Below, one piece after another: positions 31,936 to 42,541 of a DNA stretch of 64,000 bases; position 1 is the stretch's first letter, and the number at the start of each line of letters is the position of its first letter. Made by a program: the position numbers and the translations under genes. Location of the stretch: positions 129,366 through 193,365 of the forward strand of contig WBZZ01006875.1 of NCBI GenBank assembly GCA_019918135.1, read 5' to 3'. The notes beneath the pieces are model-generated. The model was given only the letters and a program-made list of their open reading frames with translations. It ran no database searches and was not told the DNA's origin. The DNA comes from Paulinella micropora (Eukaryota; Cercozoa; Imbricatea; Euglyphida; Paulinellidae).

Positions 31936-32544
31936 ATGGAGTTACACGCCGCCTACCTGGAAGCTATGCTGTTGTTGTTACACCGCCTAGGCGCGCGTCG
32001 CTTTCTCAAGAACGTGGTGCGCTGCACGATAGTTCACCACGGTCGGACGCCCCCGTCCGGAACATTGGCCAGGACGGGAGAAAAGGCGTCGTCTTCGTCG
32101 TCGAGGGAAGAGGCGGCGGCGGCCTCGGCTTTGTACGTGGTTTGGGCGCAGCGGCTGGCGTCTAGTTGCGCGAGTTATCTGCACCTGTTTTATGAGGCGG
32201 CGCCGCACTCGTGCTACACCAACAAAACGCCCCGGCAACCGCCTCTCTACACTCACGGCCTCGCACTCTCCACGCGCTTGCACTGTGCGATTCTGGTGCT
32301 TATCCGCGCCCTGCATGAAGCAGTTCCGGCCGGCGCCCCCCGGGGCGACGTTGACCTCACCCGCTGTACGCTGGAGCCCTGGACGCAGGCTTTGCCGCCC
32401 TTGCACACTCTGGTGACACAGAGCTTGGACGAAGTTATTAACTGCGAAACGCATCTACTCTCAGCCGCCCACATCCGGAACGACCGCATTGAGGTTTGTG
32501 TGAACAACCTGGAAAGCATTTACAACAATGTCCTACGTGAATAA
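31936..32544 (+). CDS. Unrecognised protein, tightly linked to the previous gene
   Basis: From the ATG at 31936, two bases after the preceding stop, a 202-residue frame runs to 32544 (MELHAAYLEAMLLLLHRLGA at the start; NNLESIYNNVLRE at the end). It is mostly helical, with a short Ser/Glu-rich low-complexity segment near residue 55. It may be a separate gene or the continuation of the preceding one; I cannot decide. No family recognised. Confidence 0.45.
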   Translation: MELHAAYLEAMLLLLHRLGARRFLKNVVRCTIVHHGRTPPSGTLARTGEKASSSSSREEAAAASALYVVWAQRLASSCASYLHLFYEAAPHSCYTNKTPRQPPLYTHGLALSTRLHCAILVLIRALHEAVPAGAPRGDVDLTRCTLEPWTQALPPLHTLVTQSLDEVINCETHLLSAAHIRNDRIEVCVNNLESIYNNVLRE

Positions 32545-32614
32545 TTAAAAAGATACAGTGTGTGGTTTCGATTCGTCAATTTTAATAATAATAATAACTA
32601 CTACTACCCTGCTC

Positions 32615-33672
32615 TCAAGCGCATTGTTTTAGGAGTTCGGAGGCGGTAATGGTGGCGGTCGTTGCTGGTGCAATTTGTACCAGACAGTCTAGCTGGAGTG
32701 TGTCTCCCAGCCGGCCGTTGCCCGCCTTGCACCTGTACTGGAGCAGCGTGTCCGGCTGATTGCGCAAGACCTTGTTAATCCACAACGGCCAGCACGCGAT
32801 TTCCCGGCCTTCCATGGTGAAGCGTAGAGCTAGATCGGGCTCCGGCTCTCCGCATGAATAGCCGCGCCAGGGTGACTGTACCTCCAGCAGGGAGTCTAGT
32901 TCATCGCGCTGGACGTTGTTGTTGTAGGGCCAGGGGCAGAAAACCTCCGGCGCCAGAAAGCCTGGCAAGCGCTCCGACGGCGCCGCCCGGCCCCCGTCAG
33001 CCCCGCAACCAGCCAGTGCGTGGGTTGGAACGGCAGCGTGCTGGCTCCGTCGGGAACGAGCTCGGGCATAACACTCCACTCAGAGACCAGCGCCAGGACA
33101 AAGCAAAAATCGGCGGGCGAAATGTAACCTCCGTTTTCAGGGTCGTACAAGTAGGCCCGCGGGATATCCAGGCGCGGCATGGCGGGGGCATCCGCGTCGT
33201 CGTCGCCGCCGCCCCGCGCGGGGAACTTTTCGGGCAGTGACAAGCAGGCCCAGTGCATGGCGGGGTCGAGTGTAGATTGGGAGTCGGTTTGCGATACGAT
33301 CGCGTCTACCCAGTTGGTTTCTAGCGTGCACTGCACCGTGCGAAGCCCGCAGATATAGAGCATACTCCGCGCTATGTCACACGCGGGGCCGGCATAGCCA
33401 TCTCCGCACACGCAAACCGGTCCGGCTAGGGACGACGACATTCCGCAGATGCCCTTGTTGTTGCAAGTTGGGTCATCGAGTCCGTTTAGGTTCCGACAAG
33501 TAAGACACTTTGGATCGGGGGAGGCGGGAGGATTTATGTCAAAGTAACCTGGCTTGCAAACACAGCTTCGTATCTGCGCCCCGCCCGCCGGAGCTTGGAC
33601 TGCGTTGTTGGGGCAGGCATTTTGCCCTTTGCTTATTGACAGCGTTAGTATTAGTAGCAACACGGGGGGCAT
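32615..33672 (-). pseudogene. Secreted EGF-like protein
   Basis: The ATG at 33672 opens a clear signal peptide (MPPVLLLILTLSISKGQ). It is followed by two EGF-like segments, CVCKPGYFDINPPASPDPKC and GICGMSSSLAGPVCVCGDGY with AGPACD, then by sequence with several Cys (YICGLRTVQC, CPWPYNNNVQRDELDSLLEV, LLQYRCKAGNGR). There is no C-terminal membrane segment visible. It is probably exported or on the virion surface, and its neighbours are other secretory genes. Not open throughout. Convergent with the plus-strand gene ending at 32544. Confidence 0.6.
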
Positions 33673-33844
33673 TGTGGGCGGTAGAAAGTTCTTCCTCCTT
33701 TGAGGCTTCTCAGGATAAGGGGGAAAAAGCAGGAAAAAAAGTCTTATCCTCTCCCCTCGGGGGGCTTTTCCGAGCCCCTGACCCTCCTTTTCCCTCCCCC
33801 TCCTTGTTTCTCTTGTTTTTCATTTTCTTTTCCTGCAAAGAAGA

Positions 33845-34959
33845 ATGGACGTCCATTCTAAGGAAGATATACAAGTGTACAGGAAATGTGCGCTGGTATG
33901 TCTGTTAACCTGTTTTCCGTACCAGTGTCTTGCTCGTATACAAGACGAGTCCGGTGCTAAGATTTCGTCCTGGCTTTCTTCCTCGGGGTTAGGCTCGGAG
34001 CTGGATGAGAGTGAAATCAAGGATCTGTTGGACATAGCGATCAGGCATGGGAACTGCAGCATTGGTATTAGCCTGGGTGCTCCGAACGACATCGCGGCGT
34101 GCCGATTAGACTCTTTGCCGCCAAGGGCCCGCGCGCCACCGGACCAGACCGGGCAGTACAAACGGGATCGGGTGCGCGGTTACGAATGCAAACGGCGGGA
34201 ACTAAGCTCAGTGTTGTGGTACAACCAAAACCGTAAAACGGCCATTCTAGCACTACGCCCAGCCTTTACCACACAAAACCGCCTTTTAGACCTCCAATGC
34301 TGGCGCCGCAGAATTGAGGGCACCTCGACGCCCGGGGAAAAGTACTCCTCTTCTCTGTGCTACCAGCAAATACATTTAGCTGTTAGTCAAATGAAAGAGC
34401 ATGCTGATAAGGAAAATGTCTTCTGCCACACGGGCTAATTTACAAAGCACTTGGCTCTTGTGTAACGCAGCGTCCCCTACGCTTTCTCATTGAACGCATG
34501 GAAAGTAAGGAGCTGGACAGTCTCTGGTGCATAAGCATGTCGCTCGGAGGCGCCCTGGCCGCCCTGGTTTGCGCCTGTGCCGCCAAGCTTCTGCTCGAGA
34601 CACAAGTCGAGGTCGTGAGCTTGGGAGCGCCCATGTTTGGTAACAGGGCTTGCAACAAACTCATTCTGCAGATGCTGAGCCGAGAAGGTAAATTTAAGTG
34701 TAGGTTGACTCGCGTGTACAAGGAGAATGATGTTATCCCCCAACTGCCCGACAGGTTTATGCGCAGTGGTTCCTACGAACACCCAAAGCCGACGGACGGA
34801 CCGCCAGGCATTACTGGTGTGTATAGAGCGGTAAAAGAGACCTCTGATAGTAAAGTACAAGGCATACGCCATTGCTTATGGCACACATGCCTAAACAGAA
34901 TGGACAGATCTTACTATTCTCATGCCGTCTACTATGGAATACCCGAGGTAATCTCCTAG
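33845..34959 (+). pseudogene. Class-3 lipase-like protein
   Basis: The C-terminal half has the lipase-3 order of motifs: SLWCISMSLGGALAALVC (nucleophile Ser of the SLGG elbow, where family members usually have GHSLGGA), VVSLGAPMFGN, NDVIPQLP (catalytic Asp region, family DPVPxLP) and YSHAVYYG (catalytic His). The N-terminal part has a hydrophobic segment (KCALVCLLTCFPYQCLA), perhaps a signal peptide or anchor, and RKTAILALRPAFTTQNRLLD, the usual strand before the lid. Class-3 lipases hydrolyse acylglycerols and phospholipids and occur in several giant viruses. The gene is not open throughout. A polypyrimidine tract ending tcctgcaaag precedes the start. Confidence 0.65.
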
Positions 34960-35153
34960 GCAGCAGTTCCCCTTGCTAGGCCCGAGGGAATGTGGATGCG
35001 AGAGGGGGGGAGGGGGGGAGGGGGGGGGGGAAGGGGAGGCAAGGAGAGAGGGGGAGGAGGGGGGGGGGAAGGGGGAGGCAAGGGGAGAGAGGGAGAGAAA
35101 AAGAAAGTTTCTGCCCTTTTTTTCTTTTTCCGTCCAGGACGAGGCAAGCGAAA
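34960..35153. other. G-rich purine tract, then polypyrimidine
   Basis: G and A runs (35006-35105) are followed by ctttttttctttttccgtccag, which looks like a 3' splice site just before the ATG at 35154. Confidence 0.6.
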
Positions 35154-35515
35154 ATGACAAGTGTGACCGCTTCACCCCGCCAGCCCCTGCCGAGCCTCCA
35201 GCTTAGCTATGAGCCGCGCCTGCTGGAGCCTCTGTTGCTTGCAAGGCCCGGGCAAGCGTTGGGCCTTATTCCGGCCGACACCGCCTGGCAGGAGCTACTC
35301 GATACGTCCAACATGTTAGAGTGTAGCCCACACTTCAGGGCGTCGGTGATTAGAATGCTCGGCCCGCCCGCGATCCACTACACGAGTGGCTAATGGAGCG
35401 AGCCGCACCAGCGGTACGTGTCATTCTTGGACATGTCGGAGATCAAGAGGCGCAAGAGCTTGCGTGTAGGCTGGCGCTACCAAAATCGTCGTCGCGTGCT
35501 GCACAAGTTTGCATA
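35154..35515 (+). pseudogene. Small protein, unknown
   Basis: Starts MTSVTASPRQPLPSLQLSYE and continues with coding-like sequence (ADTAWQELLDTSNMLECSPH; later SFLDMSEIKRRKSLRVGWRY) to 35515. Basic C-terminus. Not open throughout. No family recognised. Confidence 0.35.
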
Positions 35516-35550
35516 ATTTGAGACTTGCTTTCTTGATTTAAAAAAAAATT

Positions 35551-38500
35551 CTAGCGCTTAAGGGTTAGCATGATAATTAAAAGACTAAATCCCAGGAGCG
35601 GATTAACGCCCAGAAAGAGCCCCCAGAACAGACGGTTACCTATCGGTCTATTATCGGGCAGCCCCTGCGCCCCGCGCCGGTGGGCCACCACGAGGGCGGC
35701 GAGGCCGCCGATGATGCCGCCCATGAAAAAACAGCAAAGTGAGCCAATCAAGAGGCCGGCCAAGATCCCGCCCGCCGGGTTTGTGCACGATTCGCAGCTG
35801 CCGTCTTCGTCGGGCTTGCTGTAGAAACCAAAAAAGAGCTTGGTTTCTTTCTCACGGGTACAAGGGCATGGGCCCGAGGAGTCTTTCGTGAGCGGCAGTG
35901 GCCGGTAGCAATAATCCGTCGTCAGATTCAGAAAGACGGACAGTGTCTCGGCCGTCACGCCCGGTGGACAGGAGTATTGCAGAGTTAGAGTGTTCTGCAG
36001 ATCTTGCAGCACCGCCAGCATCTGCGCGCTGAGGTTGGAGCCGTGCTGGCGCAGGTCTTGCAGATCTGCGCTTAGGCTGTTTTTTAGCGCCGTGCCCTGG
36101 TAATACATAGCCTTTAATTCCCGTGAGATGTTCTGGCGTGTGCTTATGTTGGATTTCAGCTCGGCTGCGTTGCGCTTGGCTTCCGCAATCAGCACAGTGT
36201 ACTGGCGGCCGAGCGCTGCGGCGCTGCTGTTGATGCTGACCTCCAGTTGCTGCGCCTGCGAGCTCAGCGCGGTGAGGGCTTGTCTGGCCTGAGTCTGGAT
36301 CGTCGCTGAAACAGAGTAGTCAGCCAACGAGGCCTCGGCGGCCGCGTCGAGGTCATCCAGGTTTATGACCCCGGGGCTACCGTCAGAACCGCTGATGGCT
36401 AGGCCAGAGAGGGTCTCCCCAAGCTGACGGTAGAGCGGGGCTAGCTCGGACTGCTGCTGGACGCGGATGGTGAGTGCGCTGTCCCGCGCGATTTCCAGCG
36501 AGGACAAGGAGGCGGTGCCGGCGTCAAGCGTTCCCTGCAAGCAGAGAACCGCGAGCTGGGCCTCCTCTCCGCTGCAATTAATCAACACCCGTACGTCGGT
36601 GGACAGAGCGCGGCAGTTGGTCAGGTCCAGGTCGTACGTCTGGTAACGGCGCAGCTCGGACAGGCGGAGCTTGTGCAGGACCTGACACTGCGGGGCCTCG
36701 AGCTGCAGCGCGCAAGGGGAGACTCTCCCCCCTCCGACTGCGCCGGCCCCGACGGTAGTAGGGTTGAGGGAGGTGTAGGCTAGCCGGACCCTCGCTGCTG
36801 CGTGCCTCCGGTGCCGGGACGGAGCTCGAGGGTTTGGGGCAGTACTTCAGGGGGTCGGGCGGCCCGCAGAAGAAGCAGTGTCGTTGGTCGCGGCGCTCGA
36901 GTTGGCCGCCAAGGGGACGGTGCGTCGGACCAGCAGCTCGAGCTCCCAGTCGCGTGGGTAGAAACGAACGCCCTCACCGTCTGTGAGCCAATACATATAG
37001 TAGTGCCGCAGGATGGCGCAGAGCCCCCCTGCCTGCGTGGTCTTGGTGGTGCGGCACAGGCGCGCCGGGAGCTTGAGGTCTACGGTGCGGGCGCGCGGCC
37101 GGCCAACCACTCGGCTCGCAGGCGCTCGTTCAGCGGCCTGGCTATCGCCTCCTGAAAGGCGGCAAAGAGCTCGTTGGTGTCCGGGCGTGGCGGGATCTCC
37201 AGCTCCGCCTGGAAGTGCCCCAGCGAGAGACCCGCCTCGCGCGGGTCAAAGATCCCCCGGGCAAACGGGTTGCGAGTGGCGTCCAGCAAGCGGGCTGCGC
37301 TGTCGCGGCGCAAGGGCAGGCGCGCCAGCCCTCCCCACTGCGCCAGGTACTGCGCGCGCGCCGTGGGGCTAAGCGAACCGAGCCAGGTGTCGGCCACCGT
37401 CATCCAGGCAGCGGTGCGCGCAACACCCCCCCCGCCGGCGGCCGCGCCGGCCGGCGCCGGTTCAAACAAGTACAAGGGCGTGCCCTCCCGCGCCCGCAGG
37501 CTGGGCGACAGGGTGATTAGGCGTTCGGGCAGGTCGATCAGGTAGGGCGCTAGCCCGGCGGGCGAGGAGCTGTAGGCGGCGCCAAAGGGGTGGGTATTAT
37601 TGGGCCCGGGGATAGGGCGCGGGGCGCCCCCCCGGCCCCGGCGAGCACCGTTCGGTACGAAGTCACCAGCTCGTTGGTCGGGTCGATTGAGGTGGCTCTC
37701 AGGGGGCAGGGGTTGTCGAGGCAGTACGGGTAGCCCAGAAAGTGCAGCGAGGTACGGAGCAGGGAGTCGTGCGCGTCCCGCCAGTAAGCTTGGATCACCT
37801 CGCCCTGGGCGGTGCTGATGGCGCGCCCGTCCGCGCCGGCGCCGCCGCTCTTGGCGGCCAGCAGCTGGTCGTCGGTGGGCTGCACAAATGCCTCTGCGTT
37901 CCTCCGTCGTTGGTTTAGCAGCCAGACCTCGCTCAGATCGGGCGAGGTCACCACCCCCACCGCCACATCCTCTTGCATCTGAAATTGGACTGTGGCACGG
38001 GCATCCGGCGCCACGCCCGCGCCGTTAAGCGTGACCGAACCCCTAGCCCCTGCAGCCCATAAGTCTGTTCGCGCCTGCCGCGTCTGGTTTCCGTGGCCAC
38101 AGGCGTCGGGAGTTCGCCCTGCGCCGCGCTTTTGAGTTGCTGCCCCTGGCGCCGCAGCATGGGCACATGGGCCAGCGCGTCGTCCCAAAACTGCAGCGCG
38201 GGGTGCTGTGTGCGTTCCAGTTCTTCCAGGGTGTGCGGGGCGTACGGCACGAGCTGCGTGCGCAGCGTAGCGCCGGGGGCGAGCCCGGCGCATGGCGGTG
38301 GACGAGGTTCAGCGTGCCTAGCGCCGAGCCGCCCGCCGCCCCCACCCACGCACGGTAGCTGGCCGGCGAAACCAGGCACTCCGTTCCCAGCTGCGCCTCC
38401 AGCAGCCTGCCAAAGGCCTGGGCACGGGCGGCGGGCGAGCTTGAGCTCGAGTTCAGGCTGCTGCTCTGACCACCGGGGCTGGGCGAGAGACTGTCGAGGA

Positions 38501-40878
38501 CAGAGCGGCTCAGCTCGGCCAGGTACGGCCACGTCAAGTGCCGGAAAACGCGCCCGCTGCTAGCACTGACCCACAATCCGAGCTTGGCGGCGCTCGGCTC
38601 CGGTACGCCCCCGGCCGCGGCCGCCGCGCCCGTTTGGTCTTGGCACAGCAGGTCTAGCGCGCCCAACAGCAAGCCACGCGCGCCCGGCGGGACCCCCGCC
38701 CTGTCCCACGACTCGTTCAGCGGCCGGCTCTTGTTGCAGTACCCCTGCCTGACCCAGTCCCACTCACCGCCCGAGCCCGAGCCGAGCCCGAGCCCGCTAC
38801 ACAAAACTCCTCGGCTAGCGCTGTGCGAACGGCCGGCAACCCCCACACCTCCTCGTCGCTCCCGCACTGGGTCCAGCCCGTCTCTCCCAGCCAGGGGTCG
38901 GCGTCTTCCGCTCTCTGCAGAACCGACGGCAGGCTTTCGTTGTAACCCAGCAGGCTGGCAAAGGAGGCCGCGGTCCTGGCTACCCAGTGCTGGCGCTGCA
39001 GGTCCTCGCTGTCCAGCAAGACCTGCCAACGGCGCTGCAATTTGCAAAAACAAGTCCCGTTCCCGCAGCCCCGCGGGCCCACCAAGACTACGGTCTGCAG
39101 CACCGAGTCGAACGAGTACTGCTCCAGCGACAGCGGCACTAAATTGCATTGCAGGGACAGCGTGTGGCGCTCTAGCACAGCAGCCCCAGCTACCCCCGGG
39201 CAACGTCCAGCCACGCCCGGGCCCGGCGGGCGGATCGACACCCAGCGGGGGCCCTGCACGGGGAACCAGCGCGCCGCGCCGGTGGCGGGGTCGAACAGAT
39301 CTACCGCGCGGCGTCCGGGGGAGAGCAACAACGGGCTCCAGCCATCGGATATGCTGTCCTGCAAGCCGCTGAAGAGCGCGCGGACCAGGCTGGCCTTGGT
39401 CTCGGCGCGCGTGTGGATCGTTTCCAGCATCTTGGACAGGCTCCCCCAGACCGCGCTGGCGCCGACCGCTTTCTCCAGCAGGGTCTGCATGTAAATCCTG
39501 TTGCGCTCCGCCAGCAGCTCCGCGCCGTAAGCTGCGCCCTCCAGAACCTCAAACAGTTCCTGCGCCGAGTCCACGGCCGAGCGGGCCGCGGAGGCCGCCC
39601 GGCTAACCAGCACGCTGTTGTTCGCTATCAGCTGCGCGTGCTTCTCGATTGTGCTGCTGTAAAAGTCAGAGATCTCCTGGATCCTCTCCTCCAGCGTGGT
39701 CGCACTCGCGTTCACGATGTCCAGCAAACCCATGATCTCGTCGGACGCATTGTCCGCGCGCTGGCCTAGTTCTTTGTAAGCTCCCAACGCTTTCTCCCAA
39801 TCCGCCTGAAAGCCCTCCCCTGCACGGAAAGCTTGTATCTCTCGCGTGTAGGCATTGCGCAGATACAACAGCTCCGTCGTGTACGCGCTCGACAGCTTCA
39901 AGTCCAGGTTGTAGCGCATGTGCTGCAGCTCGTTCGCGGCGCAATCCGTCAGGCTCAGACACTTGCTGCTCGTCGCCGTCGCCGCGTTCGCCAGGCAGTC
40001 CGTCAGCACCGCCGCCGCGTCACGCGCCAGCTCGTCCAGCTTGCTGCGTGCAGGTACCGCGCTCACACCCGCCCCACCACCACCGGCTTGTTGCTGCTCC
40101 ATCGACGCTAAGGCGTATAATGAGGTTTCTGATTCCTAGCCAACGCGTCGAGTAATCGGTGCACGCGCTCTTGATGCTGTCTAAACTGACGCTGCTGAGC
40201 AGGTCCGAGGGCGGTGCCGTCGCTTGCAATATTGTACGCCTTCTGCCTGGCGCGAGCGCAGAGGTCAAATTCTGCGCTTGCTCTTCGAGCAAGGCTTGTG
40301 CCTGCGCAAAACTCTCCAGCACTCCTGTTCCGTTGTCTGTCTCCCAGGGCAGCTTTGGAGGGGGTGGTGTGCGGAGCTCGAGCGCCAGGCTGCTGTTGAC
40401 GCCGCCGCCCGCCCCGGCTCAATGGGCTGCCCGCTCGTGCGCAAGAAATCCTCTACGCTCCTGACCAGCATGCCAGAGCCAAAGTCATCCGTCAGAGACA
40501 CAACGCTGCTGACCAACCTCGTCCAGCTCGGTGAAAAGCCCAAGAGGGTAAGCTCGCTGTACTCGACGTACGGCGTGGGACAGCGAGGTTGAATTCCAAC
40601 ATTTGTCCACTAGCCACTTCGGACACGTATCGCACCCTCGCTTGACATACAGCATGTGAACAACCTAGTCCTTTAATTTTGACCCGAACCTCCTCCACGC
40701 CCAAGCCTTGATTAGTGTCGAACGAAGTAGCTATCACCGATTCTACTTCGGTCCTCAGCCAACCTTCTACCGTGTTTTGGGCCATGCCCAGTGCACAAAA
40801 CAAGCACGCAAGAGCATTTTTTTTTGTAATCTCTGGGCTCCTCGGCAACCTCCCTCCCAAAAGAGACCCTGTGCACAC
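35551..40878 (-). pseudogene. Very large membrane glycoprotein region
   Basis: The minus strand is coding-like over about 5.3 kb. At the right end a signal-peptide-like sequence (NALACLFCALGMAQNTVEGW) opens the protein. The middle holds long helical, heptad-like stretches with many NxS/T sites (TTLEERIQEISDFYSS, YMQTLLEKAVGASAV) and Cys-rich sections (VGPRGCGNGTCFCKLQRRW). The left end has helices (SLSADLQDLRQHGSNLSAQM), a Cys-rich stem (YSCPPGVTAETL, PCPCTREKE, CESCTNPAGG) and two or three membrane spans (GILAGLLIGSLCCFFMGGII; GLFLGVNPLLGFSLLIIMLT). This layout fits a virion spike or fusion protein with helical ectodomain and C-terminal anchor. It would be a ~1,750-residue protein if it is one gene, but it is interrupted several times and could be two adjacent glycoprotein genes. 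Confidence 0.5.
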
Positions 40879-41052
40879 TCTTTAATATTACACGAAGTGA
40901 CGGGTTTCTGGGGCTTTCAATACTTTCTTCTTTCTTTCTCCCTTCTGCCCCCCCCCCCTTCTTTTCTCCCCCCGCGCCCTACTCCCTGTCCCTCCCCCCT
41001 CCCCACCTTTTTTTTTTCTCCCTCTCAGCCCGCGCAAGCGGACTGATTTCTT
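40879..41052. other. Intergenic pyrimidine-rich tract
   Basis: C- and T-rich DNA between two minus-strand genes. No gene. Confidence 0.6.
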
Positions 41053-42217
41053 TCAGCTTGTCAGGTTTTGCAGTCGCTTTTGTCTGCGCGCCACGGAAAA
41101 ACTGAGGGCCTTGTTTCTGCACCACGCGTCCGTGCAAAGTCCCGGCGCCTGCAGCTCAGGCCAGGGAGCGGGCTCCGCGCTCTTAACACGCACACACGAG
41201 CTGTAGCCAGGCACGAGAGGCACCAGGTGCTCTGCCGGGAGCGGAGTGGCGTGGGTGCTGGAGCAGCTCGCCTGCTGATCTTGCCCATATATGGGAGCGT
41301 TAGTGAGGTGAGCCGAGGTTCCGTCTTCTAGAATCACGCAGCACGTCTCCCGAGGAGAGTTGACAGCTAGCGAGAGCAGTACCGGCTGGTGACAAAACCA
41401 GCTGCAAAGGACGGCGTCGCCACGTGGTTTTTGCCCCTGCAGTTCAACCCCCGCTACCACGCGTAGGACATTGGTAGGGCTGTGTTCTAAAAGATCGAAC
41501 CAGGAGCTCTGCAACTCGGCGACCTCGACAACAGAGTTTAACTGCAAAAGTGCCGTCAGCTTGGTTGAGACCGACAGGCGTTTAGCCACCTCCTCTAGTA
41601 CTTTCTTGTGCGCGGCGTCTTTTGTGCTAGCACTAGCAGCAGCGAGCAGCAGCCAGGAGAACGCTGGGCCTAACCAAGTCTGCTAGATCTCTGGCACTCT
41701 TGTTCAGCCGTGCCTGAACCTGCGGGAGGTCTGAGCTGTAGACGACCTGCTTTTTCTGCAGGGAAGGAACCTGCATGTCGTTACCGTGCATGACACGGCA
41801 CAGCAGCCCGTCGCCCAGCTTCAGCTCTGCGCACGTGCGCAGCCAGCGCAGCTGCATGATTGCGCAGAGATGCTCCGGCGTCAAACGCCCGCCAGTCACA
41901 GGGAACGGCGTTTTACGTACAAGCTTAAGATCATGCTGGTTGCAGAGAACGCAGATCCTGGAGCCCACGTCCAGGGCTTGTCGTGCTAGCCTGCATAGCA
42001 ACAGCCGCGCTCTTAACTCTTCGGAGCCAAACACTGTAGTCTCTAGCGACAAACCTCCTAGCAAAACAAGGCAAGTTCCGGTGCAGCCCCGGTCCCAATT
42101 TAGCTCGCTGTAATCCTCCTCTTGCTCATCCTCGTCCCCCTCCGCCGCCAGGACATCCACCGAGCGGAGTACACGCAGTAAGGCAGAAAGGGTGCCGCAG
42201 GCGTCGCCTACTAGCAT
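41053..42217 (-). pseudogene. Calcineurin-like phosphoesterase fold, degenerate (tentative)
   Basis: From the ATG at 42217 the protein begins MLVGDACGTLSALLRVL, the place of the family's GDxHG motif. It continues with CLVLLGGLSLET (family GDxxDRG) and ICVLCNQHDL (family GNHE). The spacing and predicted strands fit, but several metal ligands differ from the family, so activity is doubtful. The C-terminal part (LLQLNSVVEVAELQSSWFDL, NSPRETCCVILEDGTSAHLT) is unassigned and may be a separate gene. An acidic insert (EGDEDEQEEDYSEL) is seen near residue 35. Not open throughout. Confidence 0.35.
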
Positions 42218-42541
42218 GTAGCGTGTATATTCCTTGCGCAGGCGTACCTCTCCTCCCAGTCGGCTTTTTCTTCGCACGCAGGTGACTCATCTAGAATGCT
42301 GGTAAGCTCACTAGCAAGCGATCCCCAATCTCTTTTTGTATCCATTGGGCACGCTCCCTGCCTTCTCTTTCCCCCTCCTCTCCTCTTTTTCTTGGGGGGA
42401 GTCTATACAAAACAAACGGGGAGGGCTCAAGGGGAGAGCCGGGGGGGGGGGGGGAGGGGAGTGGTGCTTTTTCTCTCCTCCTCCCCCCCTCCTCCCCCCC
42501 CCCGGCTCTCCTCCCTCTAAACTTTAAATACCCCGAAATGA

